DNA of 64,000 nucleotides from Pseudomonas sp. Teo4 (GTDB lineage: Bacteria; Pseudomonadota; Gammaproteobacteria; Pseudomonadales; Pseudomonadaceae), in NCBI RefSeq assembly GCF_034387475.1, contig NZ_JAXCIL010000001.1, positions 1,922,001 through 1,986,000 of the forward strand. Direction: 5' to 3'. Below the pieces are notes generated by a model, which ran no database searches, was not told the origin of the DNA, and saw nothing but the letters and a program-made list of their open reading frames with translations. The translations under genes and the position numbers were made by a program. Positions 51,369 to 59,535 of this stretch are shown one piece after another. The number at the start of each line of letters is the position of its first letter. Positions within the stretch are counted from its first letter, which is position 1.

Positions 51369-53678
51369 TCACTGCCCTTTCTGCCAGTACGGCTCGATGG
51401 CCTGCAAGCGCGGATCATCCGGCGCCGCTTCGCGCATCCGCTGCACATAGGGGAAGGCCTGTTCACGTTCACCTTCCAAGGCATGCAGGTAGATCAACGT
51501 ATACAACAGGTCGGCGTTCTGCGGCGATTGCTGCAGCCCGCTGCGCAGGGCTTGCAGGGCTTCATCGCGGCGGTTCATGCGCGACAGCAGAAGACCCTGG
51601 TTGTAGCGAATGCGTGAATTGCCCGGCAGCGCTACGGCGGCTTGCTCCATCCAGCCCACCGCCTCGTCCGGCTTGTTCCGTTCGACCAGCAGCAGCGCCA
51701 GCATGTAGGCCAGGTTGCCGTGGTCGGCCTCGGGCATTTTTTCCAGCGCCACGCCTTCGCGCAACAACTGTTCGGCATCGTCCAGGCGCTGGGTACTGCT
51801 GGCCAGCGTGACCAGGTTGACCCTGGCCGGGACAAAATACGGGTCCATGCGCAAGGCCTGGCGATACTGCTGCATGGCCTGCTCGTCGCGCCCCTGGCGT
51901 TGCAGCAGCACGGCCAGGTTCAAACGCCCGCCCGGCAGGTCGGCATTGCCGCGCAGGCGCTGCTCGTACTCTGCCAGCATGGCCTGGAACGACTGGCGAT
52001 TGGCCTCTGGCAGCTGGTCGGCGGGCACATCGGCCAATGCCCGCAGGGTTTCGTCGCGCACCGCTCGGGTGGGGTCTTCGAGCAATGGCAGCAGGGGTTT
52101 GAGACGTTGTTCGGGCGGCAGGCTGGTGAAGCCTGCCACCGCATAGGCACGCACCAGGGCGTCCTTGTCCTGCAGCGCCCAGCGCAGGTTGCTGGCAGCT
52201 GCGGGGCCAATGTCCGCCAACTGGTCGGCGGCGGTGGCGCGGACTATGGACGGGTTGCTCTTGTCCGCCAACAGGTAACCCAGGCGGCTGAGGGTGGTGG
52301 ATGGGTCCTGACGCACGGCGTGGAAGACCTGCCCGTAATGCGCGGGGCGCTTGGGCGTACCGAACCAGCCTTCGAGGGCGCTGGCCGCCCACTGCGGCGT
52401 GCGGTCCTGATGGCAACTGGTGCAGGCATCGGGCCCTGTGGCCGCAAGGTCCGGGCGCGGGATGCGCAGGCTATGGTCACGCCGTGGGTCGACCACCATG
52501 TAGTTCCTGGTCGGCATGTGGCAGTTCACACACTGTGCACCGGGCGAGCCGACCGTGTGGTGATGATGCGCCGGGCTGTCGTAGTCCTTGGCCTGCAGGC
52601 CTGCGAAACGTGCAGTGTTGGGCTGGGTATTGTGGCATTGCAGGCACAGGCCGTTGCCTTCGATGCGCACTTTGGTGGTGTGGGGGTTGTGGCAGTCGGT
52701 GCAGCCTACCCCGGCTGCGTACATCCTGCTTTGGGTGAACGAGCCGTACTCGTACACCTCGCCATCGATCTGGCCTGCATCGTGATACAAGCCGCTACGC
52801 AGGGTGGCCGGCAGGCTCTGATCCAGTTGCGGATGGCCAGGAAGCTGACCGGTACCCAGGCCTTGGCGACGGCTGTGGCAATAGGCGCACTGCTCGACCA
52901 GCCCCTGGCTGCCCAACGCCTTGAAATCAATCGCCAGCCCTTTGGCCGGCGAAGCGCCGGGGTTCTGGGTTGCCCAGTCGACATGGGCCTGACCTGGCCC
53001 GTGGCAAGCTTGGCAACCCACGTTCTGCTCCTGCCAGGTGCTGGCGAAGCTGTCCTTGAGGTCGTCGTAGTGTTTGGCCAAGGCGGTGGAATGGCAGTCC
53101 GCGCACATGGCGTTCCAGTTCTGGTAACGGCCGGTCCAGTGCAAGGGGGCGTCTGGTGCGAAGCGCTGCCCCGGGTACAAGGAAAACCAGCGCTGCCCGC
53201 CCTGCCCGGCCGGACGGCTGTCCCAGGCCAGGGTCAGCGCCTGCAGGCGCCCCCTGGACAGCGCCACCAGGTATTGCTGCAAGGGTTCGAAGCCAAACGT
53301 ATAGAGCACGCGAAAATCGGCCGGTTTGCCGTCTTCGCCTTCAATGTTGACGTAGTAGCCGTCTGCTTTGCGAAAGAACCGCGCCTTGACGCCGGCTTCG
53401 TCGAAGCGCGCATCGTCGAAATTACCGAGCACATTGGCCGCCGTGGCATCACGCAATGCCCAGGCGTGGTCGGAATGCTGCCATTGGCCTGCCTGCTCGG
53501 CATGGCAACCCAGGCAACTACTGGCGTCGGCATAACCTTGGCGGTCCTTGGACTGATGCGGCAATTGCCCATCGGAAGCCGCCAGCGCTGCACTGCACGA
53601 CATCAGGCCGAGCAGGCACAAGCGCAGCAGCGCCAGGCCCCAGCTCCTTGCCAGCGATACCAACGTGCCATGCACCAT
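51369..53678 (-). CDS. Exported octaheme cytochrome c with HEAT and TPR repeats
   Basis: 769 residues from the ATG at 53678 (GGAG seven bases upstream). Signal peptide with core LALLRLCLLGLMSCSAALA. Eight CxxCH haem sites: CLGCH, CADCH, CQACH, CAYCH, CTDCH, CLQCH, CVNCH and CTSCH, within about residues 55-430, in an arrangement like cytochrome c554/multihaem proteins. C-terminal half: HEAT-like repeats (LADIGPAAASNLRWALQDKDALVRAYAVAGF) then TPRs (GRDEQAMQQYRQALRMDPYFVPARVNL). Periplasmic electron carrier or haem-based enzyme of unknown partner; no reductase or oxidase genes are adjacent. Divergent from the HlyD/M50 module with 160 bases between. Confidence 0.88.
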   Translation of the reverse strand: MVHGTLVSLARSWGLALLRLCLLGLMSCSAALAASDGQLPHQSKDRQGYADASSCLGCHAEQAGQWQHSDHAWALRDATAANVLGNFDDARFDEAGVKARFFRKADGYYVNIEGEDGKPADFRVLYTFGFEPLQQYLVALSRGRLQALTLAWDSRPAGQGGQRWFSLYPGQRFAPDAPLHWTGRYQNWNAMCADCHSTALAKHYDDLKDSFASTWQEQNVGCQACHGPGQAHVDWATQNPGASPAKGLAIDFKALGSQGLVEQCAYCHSRRQGLGTGQLPGHPQLDQSLPATLRSGLYHDAGQIDGEVYEYGSFTQSRMYAAGVGCTDCHNPHTTKVRIEGNGLCLQCHNTQPNTARFAGLQAKDYDSPAHHHHTVGSPGAQCVNCHMPTRNYMVVDPRRDHSLRIPRPDLAATGPDACTSCHQDRTPQWAASALEGWFGTPKRPAHYGQVFHAVRQDPSTTLSRLGYLLADKSNPSIVRATAADQLADIGPAAASNLRWALQDKDALVRAYAVAGFTSLPPEQRLKPLLPLLEDPTRAVRDETLRALADVPADQLPEANRQSFQAMLAEYEQRLRGNADLPGGRLNLAVLLQRQGRDEQAMQQYRQALRMDPYFVPARVNLVTLASSTQRLDDAEQLLREGVALEKMPEADHGNLAYMLALLLVERNKPDEAVGWMEQAAVALPGNSRIRYNQGLLLSRMNRRDEALQALRSGLQQSPQNADLLYTLIYLHALEGEREQAFPYVQRMREAAPDDPRLQAIEPYWQKGQ

Positions 53679-53721
53679 GCGATCGCTCCAGTCCCGGTCC
53701 CCGGTGCAGCGTAGTACAAGG

Positions 53722-53737
53722 CATGGCAACTGCCATG
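53722..53737. promoter_or_regulatory. Palindrome CATGGCAACTGCCATG in a divergent promoter region
   Basis: 7-bp arms, 2-bp centre, between the cytochrome gene and the HlyD-type gene. A possible operator for both; no regulator gene adjoins. Confidence 0.4.
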
Positions 53738-53838
53738 TGCGCGGCAGACGGTTGGGCAAAGCCCGAAATCCTTCCTAAGATGAATGCGTTGCAGCGTTTT
53801 CGTTGCACGTCACGACGCCTCTCAACAAGGAACCGAGA

Positions 53839-54600
53839 ATGCTCATGCCCGTCGTTGGACACCGTTGCCTGCCCCTGCTGCTGGCATTGACGAGTCATGT
53901 CACCTACGCCGAACAGGGCGCATCCGGCGAAGAGCCGCAGCCGATCCGTGTACTGCTGGCCGCCGAACTGGAAACCACCCTGTCCAGCCAGATGAATGGC
54001 ACCCTGGGCGAGCTGAAAACCCGCTTCGGCGAGCATGTCGACAAAGCCAGCGTGCTGGCCCGCTTCAACTGCAGCGAAGCCCAGGCCCGGGGCAAGGTGG
54101 CGGTGGCCGAACTGGCCATGGCCCGACAGAACCTGGAGGCCAAGAAACAGCTGCGCAAGCTCGACGCGGTGGGCGACATTGAAGTGGCCATGGCCAACAC
54201 CGAGGTGCAAAAGGCCGATGGCGCCCGCGCCATGGGCGAAGCGCAGATGGGCTACTGCCAGGTGCTGGCGCCGTTTTCCGGGCATGTGGCCAAGGTCTAT
54301 GTGAAGCCCTACCAGACTGTCAGTGCCGGCACGCCGTTGTTCGACCTGGTCAGTGACGGCGCCCTGAAAGTGCGCATGAACGTGCCTTCCAGCCAATTGA
54401 AAACCCTCACCGCCGGGCAGGTGCTGGAGGTCAGCATCCACGAGACCGGCAAGACCTATCCGGCCAAGGTCAGCGTCATCAATGCGCGGGTCGATGCGGT
54501 CGCGCAGACCGTGGAGCTGGAAGCGCGGTTCGACCAGCGCTTCCCCGAACTGATGGCGGGCATGAGCGGCACGGCGCGATTCGACCATGACCGTGAATAA
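53839..54600 (+). CDS. HlyD/RND-type periplasmic adaptor protein (small)
   Basis: 253 residues from the ATG at 53839 (AAGGA seven bases upstream). Signal peptide; then lipoyl/barrel-type adaptor: IRVLLAAELETTLSSQMNGTLGEL, a helical hairpin about 70 residues long (SVLARFNCSEAQARGKVAVAELAMARQNLEAKKQL), then VLAPFSGHVAKVYVKPYQTVSAGTPLFDLV (lipoyl second half) and a barrel. Its two Cys (FNCS and YCQ) are unusual for the family. First of three overlapping genes; no pump or outer-membrane channel follows. Confidence 0.82.
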   Translation: MLMPVVGHRCLPLLLALTSHVTYAEQGASGEEPQPIRVLLAAELETTLSSQMNGTLGELKTRFGEHVDKASVLARFNCSEAQARGKVAVAELAMARQNLEAKKQLRKLDAVGDIEVAMANTEVQKADGARAMGEAQMGYCQVLAPFSGHVAKVYVKPYQTVSAGTPLFDLVSDGALKVRMNVPSSQLKTLTAGQVLEVSIHETGKTYPAKVSVINARVDAVAQTVELEARFDQRFPELMAGMSGTARFDHDRE

Positions 54601-55933
54601 CCCGCTGCCGCACCCGCAATTGCTGCTGCAGCTGGACGCCCTGCGCGACAAGGCCCTGGCCGCCGAGTCGCTGTCGGCCTTGGCGTTCAGCATGGCCAAC
54701 GACCTCTACCCGCTGCTGCCCTTCCACCAGGCACTGGTCTTCGCCCAAGGCCCGTCGAACCTTGACCTGCTGTGCGTGTCGGGGTTGGCGCGCCCCAGTG
54801 AGGACTCGCCGTACCTGGTCTGGCTCAAGCGCGCCAGTCGCTGGCTGGCTGGCCGCGTCACCGGCACTCGACCGGTCTGGCTGAACAGGGCCGACGCCGC
54901 GCCTCCCGAAGACATCGCCCAAGGCTGGGACGAGTGGTGGCCTTCGGGCCTGTGGTGCCTGCCGCTGCACGACCGCGAAGGGCAGCGCCTGGGCTTGCTG
55001 GTGATGCTGCTGGAGGCAGCGCCGCCTGCGATGCTGGAGCAACAGCTCGATGGCCTGGTCAGCACCTGGGCCTACTGCTGGAGCGCACTGACCCGGCGCC
55101 GTGGCCATCGCCGCTGGCGCCCCAGCCGCCGGCAACTGCTGGTGGTGCTGTTGGTGCTTGGCGGCCTGTTGCTGGTGCCGGTGCGCCAGACGGCACTGGC
55201 ACCGGCGCAGATTGTCTCGCGCCAGGCGCAGATCATCAGCTCGCCCATTGACGGGGTGATCGCCCAGGTGTTGGTTCGCCCCAACCAGCCAGTAGAGGCC
55301 GGCACGCCGCTGTTCTCCCTTGACGAAACGACCCTGCGCAGCCGTGCCGAAGTACTGGGCAAGGAGGTCGCGGTGGCCGATGCCGAACTGGCCGCTGCCA
55401 GCCAACGGGCTTTCGACAACCCGCAGAGCAAAAGCGAACTGACCCTGCTCGAAGGCCGTGCCCAGCAGCGCCGGGCGGAACTGGCCGCCGTGCAGGCTCA
55501 GTTGCGGCGCACCCAAGTGGCCTCGCCACGGGCCGGCGTGGCGGTATTCAGCGACCCCAACGACTGGCTGGGCAAGCCGGTGTCGACGGGCGAGCGCATC
55601 ATGCACGTGGCCGACCCGGCGCAACCCGCCATGCAGATTCAGCTTGCCGTGGCCGATGCCATTGCCCTTGAACCCGGCGCCGAAGTCACCCTGTTCCTCA
55701 CCGCCTACCCGCTCAGCCCGCTGAAGGGGAAAATCCTCGAGACCAGCTACCAGGCCCGGCCCAGCGACGACGGTGTAGTGGCTTACCGTTTGCTGGCCAG
55801 CATCGACGAGCAGTCCGAACATGCCCGCCTGGGCCTGCACGGCACCGCCAAGCTGTATGGCGGGCGGGTGATGCTCGGTTATTACCTGTTGCGCCGGCCG
55901 CTGGCCACCTTGCGCGCCTGGAGCGGCTGGTAA
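54587..55933 (+). CDS. HlyD-like adaptor with GAF-like N-terminal domain
   Basis: 448 residues. N-terminal about 170 residues are cytoplasmic and GAF-like (LSALAFSMANDLYPLLPFHQALVFAQ; LWCLPLHDREGQRLGLLVMLLE), followed by one membrane helix (LLVVLLVLGGLLLVPV, about 186-203) and a periplasmic HlyD part (AQIISSPIDGVIAQVLVRPNQPVEAGTPLFSLDETTLRS; hairpin; VASPRAGVAVF). It overlaps the previous gene by 14 bases and the next by one (TAATG). The GAF-adaptor fusion suggests ligand-controlled export or assembly. Confidence 0.82.
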   Translation: MTVNNPLPHPQLLLQLDALRDKALAAESLSALAFSMANDLYPLLPFHQALVFAQGPSNLDLLCVSGLARPSEDSPYLVWLKRASRWLAGRVTGTRPVWLNRADAAPPEDIAQGWDEWWPSGLWCLPLHDREGQRLGLLVMLLEAAPPAMLEQQLDGLVSTWAYCWSALTRRRGHRRWRPSRRQLLVVLLVLGGLLLVPVRQTALAPAQIVSRQAQIISSPIDGVIAQVLVRPNQPVEAGTPLFSLDETTLRSRAEVLGKEVAVADAELAAASQRAFDNPQSKSELTLLEGRAQQRRAELAAVQAQLRRTQVASPRAGVAVFSDPNDWLGKPVSTGERIMHVADPAQPAMQIQLAVADAIALEPGAEVTLFLTAYPLSPLKGKILETSYQARPSDDGVVAYRLLASIDEQSEHARLGLHGTAKLYGGRVMLGYYLLRRPLATLRAWSGW

Positions 55934-58023
55934 TGCTCGACCCTGCCGACCTGCCGCTGCCGCCCCTACGCGAGGACCTGCGCCTGTGCGAAGCGGCCGA
56001 CAACCGCGAGGGCGAGCCGGCCTGGATGATCCACGACACGGTGGTCAACCGCTTCTACCGCATTGGCTGGCTGGAGTTCGAATGCCTGCTGCGCTGGGGC
56101 CAGACGCCGCGCCAGGTCAGCGAACAGGTGGCGCGCCATTGTGCACTCAAACCTGATGTTGAACAGGTACTGGCGCTGCGCGCGTTTCTCGAACAGCACC
56201 ACCTGCTGCGGCCTGGCCCCGCGCAGCTGGACAAGCTGCGCGCCAAGGGTGAGGAACGCACCTGGCTGAGCTGGCGCTGGTGGTTGCATCACTACCTGTT
56301 CTTTCGCATTCCCCTGCTGCGGCCGCAGGTCGGCCTGCAGCGCCTGGCCGCGCTGCTTGGCTGGCTGTTCCACCCGCTGACCGGCCTGCTGGTGCTGGGC
56401 CTGAGCCTGCTGGGCGTGGTGCTGGTGATGCAGCAGTGGGACACCTTTACCCACGCGGTGGTGGAGTCGTTCTCCACCGAAGGGCTGTTCAGCTTCGCCC
56501 TGGCCCTGATCACCGCCAAGACCCTGCACGAACTGGGTCACGCCCTGGTCGCCACGCGCCTGGGGCTGCGGGTGGCCCACATGGGCATGGCGTTTCTGGT
56601 GCTGTGGCCGATGCTCTACACCGACACGGGCGAAAGCTGGAAACTCAAGCGCCCCCGCCAGCGCCTGGCAATCGCCTCGGCAGGCATCGTCACCGAACTG
56701 TCGCTGGCCGGCCTGGCCACTCTCGGCTGGGCGCTGTGCGACCCTGGCGCCTTGCGCAACGCCTTGCTGTACCTGGCGACCACCAGTTGGGCACTGTCCT
56801 TGGCGCTCAATGCCAGCCCGTTCATGCGTTTTGACGGCTATTTCATCCTCAGCGACCTGCTCGATTTTCCCAACCTGCACGAACGCGCCTCGGCGTTGGC
56901 CAGGGTCGCCCTGCGCCGCAACCTGCTGGGGCTGGACGAGGAATGGCCCGAGCCCTTCCCAGTTGGCCAGCGGCGTCTGCTGGTGGCGTTCGCCTTCACC
57001 ACCTGGCTGTACCGTCTGGTGCTGTTCCTCGGCATCGCGGTGGCGGTTTACCTGTTCTTCTTCAAGTTGTTGGGGATCGTACTGTTCATGGTCGAACTGG
57101 CGTGGTTTATCGCGTTACCGGTCAAACGCGAGCTCAGCCATTGGTGGCGACAGCGCGCGCATATTCCTGGCAGGCGCAAGCAGGCCCTTTACCTGGTCCT
57201 GGGCCTGGTCGTCGCTGCCCTGGCGGTGCCTTGGCACAGCCAGGTCGATGCTGTTGGCGTGGCACGCGCCGAGCACCAATTGCGGGTGTACACCCCCTAC
57301 CCGGCACGGCTGCAGAGCCTGCACCAGGGCGGCACGGTCAACGCTGGCGAGGTGCTGGCGGTGCTGGAAGAACCGGACCTCGACTCGCGCCTGCGCAGCA
57401 GCGAGGCCAGCGCCCGCAGTTACCGCGCACGCTTGTCGGGGTTGCTGGCCGACCCTGGCGGGCTGGCCGAGGATGCCGCCACCCGGCAACGCCTGAATGT
57501 GCAATCCGAAGAAGCTCGAGCCGCCCGTAGCGAACTGGCCCGCCTCACGTTGCAGGCGCCGTTCGCCGGGGTCTGGCTGGACCTGGACCCAGACTTGCGA
57601 GCCGGCCAGTGGCTCAACCGGCAAGAGTCGATCGGCATGCTTATCGACCCGCGCCACTGGCAGGTCGATGCCTACGTCGCCCAGGACCAGGTACATCACC
57701 TGGCTGTGGGCAATCCCGTGAAGTTCTACCCCGAAGGCCAGGCCACACCGGTCGGCGGCAAGGTTCTGGCCATCGGCAGCACCCGTGCTGCGCAGCTGGC
57801 CCACCGCATGCTGTCCTCGCATTTTGGCGGGCCGGTGCCGACCACCAACCAGCCGTTGGTGCCTGGCAATGCACTGTTCCAGGTGCTGGTGGCGCTGGAT
57901 GAACCGCTGGCCAGTGTGCGCGAGACCCGTGGCCGGCTGAAGATCGAAGGGCAAAAGCGCAGCGTGCTGGGCGAACTGGGGAAATGGGTGGTGGGTGTCG
58001 GCTTGCGGGAAAGCGGGTTCTGA
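55933..58023 (+). CDS. M50 metalloprotease-like/HlyD fusion membrane protein with PqqD-like N-terminus
   Basis: 696 residues. Residues about 30-100 look PqqD-like (MIHDTVVNRFYRIGWLEFECLLRWGQTPRQVSEQV). Membrane region with site-2-protease features: HELGH (199-203; zinc His199, His203, Glu200) and a later FDG (Asp301 in FMRFDGYF), as in M50 peptidases. The C-terminal third is HlyD-like (VYTPYPARLQSLHQGGTVNAGEVLAVLEEPDLDSRL; LQAPFAGVWLDLD). ATG at 55933 overlaps the upstream stop (TAATG). Such chains occur beside peptide or large-adhesin exporters; here no ABC transporter or precursor gene is adjacent. It may process or thread an unlinked substrate. Confidence 0.85.
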   Translation: MLDPADLPLPPLREDLRLCEAADNREGEPAWMIHDTVVNRFYRIGWLEFECLLRWGQTPRQVSEQVARHCALKPDVEQVLALRAFLEQHHLLRPGPAQLDKLRAKGEERTWLSWRWWLHHYLFFRIPLLRPQVGLQRLAALLGWLFHPLTGLLVLGLSLLGVVLVMQQWDTFTHAVVESFSTEGLFSFALALITAKTLHELGHALVATRLGLRVAHMGMAFLVLWPMLYTDTGESWKLKRPRQRLAIASAGIVTELSLAGLATLGWALCDPGALRNALLYLATTSWALSLALNASPFMRFDGYFILSDLLDFPNLHERASALARVALRRNLLGLDEEWPEPFPVGQRRLLVAFAFTTWLYRLVLFLGIAVAVYLFFFKLLGIVLFMVELAWFIALPVKRELSHWWRQRAHIPGRRKQALYLVLGLVVAALAVPWHSQVDAVGVARAEHQLRVYTPYPARLQSLHQGGTVNAGEVLAVLEEPDLDSRLRSSEASARSYRARLSGLLADPGGLAEDAATRQRLNVQSEEARAARSELARLTLQAPFAGVWLDLDPDLRAGQWLNRQESIGMLIDPRHWQVDAYVAQDQVHHLAVGNPVKFYPEGQATPVGGKVLAIGSTRAAQLAHRMLSSHFGGPVPTTNQPLVPGNALFQVLVALDEPLASVRETRGRLKIEGQKRSVLGELGKWVVGVGLRESGF

Positions 58024-58064
58024 GGCTGGACCTATCCCCGTCCTGTATTGCCTCTGATGGCCTC

Positions 58065-58146
58065 ATCGCCGGCAAGCCGGCTCCCACAGGTACAGCGACG
58101 ACCTCAAGATCACCGCAATACCTGTAGGAGCCGGCTTGCCGGCGAT
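58065..58146. repeat. REP pair (inverted)
   Basis: ATCGCCGGCAAGCCGGCTCC (58065-58089) and its inverted partner ending GGCTTGCCGGCGAT (58121-58146). A third, divergent unit is at 58160-58240 (CCTGTAGGAGCAACTGTCTT). With the TGTACA promoter below, this accounts for the 345-base gap 58024-58368. Confidence 0.82.
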
Positions 58147-58274
58147 AAGGCCGGTACAGGCAACACAAGACAGTTGTTCCCACAAGGACCGCTCCGGCCT
58201 TGAGATCGCCGCAGTGCCTGTAGGAGCAACTGTCTTGCTCAATTCCTGACTAAGCTGCGCTTCGACGAAAGCAC

Positions 58275-58350
58275 TGTACAAAAAAATTGACTTGTACAGT
58301 TTCCGGCCTAGGCTTCATCTCATACCTGTACAAACTCTTGGCTTTGTACA
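58275..58350 (+). promoter_or_regulatory. Promoter region with four TGTACA boxes in two 18-bp-spaced pairs
   Basis: TGTACA at 58275-58280, 58293-58298, 58327-58332 and 58345-58350. Start-to-start spacing is 18, 34, 18. TTGACT (58287-58292) lies directly before the second box as a good -35; TAGGCT sixteen bases further (58309-58314) is a possible -10. Layout suggests repression by a protein that covers the -35, as MerR-family CarH/LitR photoreceptors do at TGTACA-type operators. The regulator is not in the window. Confidence 0.6.
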
Positions 58351-58368
58351 AGATAGCCGGGAGCCGCC

Positions 58369-58791
58369 ATGTCTTTGTTTCTACAATCCTTCGCCCAACG
58401 CTTCAGCACACTGGACGCAGGCTGCCTGGAGAAACTGGAGGCGTTGTACAGCCCTGACATCGCGTTCCGTGACCCTCTGCACCAGATACACGGCCTGCCG
58501 GCCTTGCAGGCTTACTTCGCCAAGCTGTACGCCAATGTGCAAGACGTGCGCTACGACTTCCACGATGCCGACGAAGCCGCCCCCGGCCGTGGTTACCTGC
58601 GTTGGACCTTGCATTTTCGCCACCCACGTCTGGCCGGTGGTGGGCTGATCAGCCTGGAAGGCTGCAGCCACCTGTGCTGGACCGACCGTGTGCACCTGCA
58701 CCAGGACTACTTCGACGCGGGCGCCCTGCTCTATGAGCAGGTACCCGTGCTCGGCTCGGTCGTGGGCTGGCTCAAGGGTCGGCTGGCATGA
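58369..58791 (+). CDS. NTF2/SnoaL-like small protein
   Basis: 140 residues. NTF2-like cone fold indicated by LEKLEALYSPDIAFRDPLHQIHGLPALQAYFAKLYAN and the closing strand HLHQDYFDAGALLYEQVPVLG. ATG at 58369 has GGGAG upstream and is 19 bases after the last TGTACA box. First gene of the six-gene operon; overlaps the SDR gene (ATGA). Role unknown; such proteins bind or isomerise small hydrophobic molecules. Confidence 0.85.
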   Translation: MSLFLQSFAQRFSTLDAGCLEKLEALYSPDIAFRDPLHQIHGLPALQAYFAKLYANVQDVRYDFHDADEAAPGRGYLRWTLHFRHPRLAGGGLISLEGCSHLCWTDRVHLHQDYFDAGALLYEQVPVLGSVVGWLKGRLA

Positions 58792-59531
58792 GCCGCTGCT
58801 GGCTGACCGGCGCCAGCAGCGGCATCGGTGCCGCACTGGCGCGCTGCCTGCTGGAACAGGGCCACCAGCTCGCCCTGGGCAGCCGGAACGCCCAAGCTCT
58901 GGAACACCTGGCAGCGGCGTACCCGGGGCAGGTGCTGCTGACCACAGGCGATGTCAGCGAGACGCATCAGGTAGCGGCCATGGTTGAACAAATCGAACTC
59001 GCCTGGGGCGCGCTGGACCTGGTGATCCTCAATGCCGGCACCTGCGAGTACCTTGAACCCGGCCAGTTCGACAGCGCCTTGGTCGAGCGGGTGCTGCACA
59101 CCAACCTGATGGGGGTTTGCCATTGCCTGCAGGCGGCGCTGCCTCTGCTGCGCCGGGGCCAGCGCCCGCAGCTGGTGGTGATGGGCAGTTCGGTCAGCTG
59201 GCTGGCGCTGCCTCGGGCCGGGGCGTATGGCGCATCGAAGGCCGCTGTGCGCTACCTGATCGAGTCGCTGCGCATCGACCTGAGCCGCGAGGGCATTGCC
59301 GTGACACTGGTCAGCCCCGGCTTCGTCGACACCCCGCTGACTCGCCGTAACGACTTCCCCATGCCGCAGCTGTGGACTGCCGAACGCGCCGCGCACTACA
59401 TCATCGTGCGGCTGCCAAGGCGACCTCTGGAAATCACCTTCCCAACCCTGTTCACCCTCGTTCTACGCCTGCTCGGCGCGCTGCCGGCACGCTGGCGGCT
59501 GCTGCTGGGCCAGCGGCTGGCGCGGGGGTAG
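58788..59531 (+). CDS. Short-chain dehydrogenase/reductase
   Basis: 247 residues. LTGASSGIGAALARCLL (TGxxxGIG at about 7-14), LNAGT, SSVSWLALPRAGAYGASKAAVRYL with catalytic Ser, Tyr and Lys (YGASK), SPGFVDTPLT. The C-terminus is hydrophobic (EITFPTLFTLVLRLLGALP), suggesting membrane contact and a lipid-like substrate. Overlaps the NTF2-like gene by four bases; four bases separate it from the next gene. Confidence 0.9.
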   Translation: MSRCWLTGASSGIGAALARCLLEQGHQLALGSRNAQALEHLAAAYPGQVLLTTGDVSETHQVAAMVEQIELAWGALDLVILNAGTCEYLEPGQFDSALVERVLHTNLMGVCHCLQAALPLLRRGQRPQLVVMGSSVSWLALPRAGAYGASKAAVRYLIESLRIDLSREGIAVTLVSPGFVDTPLTRRNDFPMPQLWTAERAAHYIIVRLPRRPLEITFPTLFTLVLRLLGALPARWRLLLGQRLARG

Positions 59532-59535
59532 CCAC

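Noticed and set aside
51642..53714. 690-codon plus-strand open frame opposite the octaheme cytochrome
   Set aside because: Mirror frame of a gene with eight haem motifs; no domain or ribosome binding site of its own.
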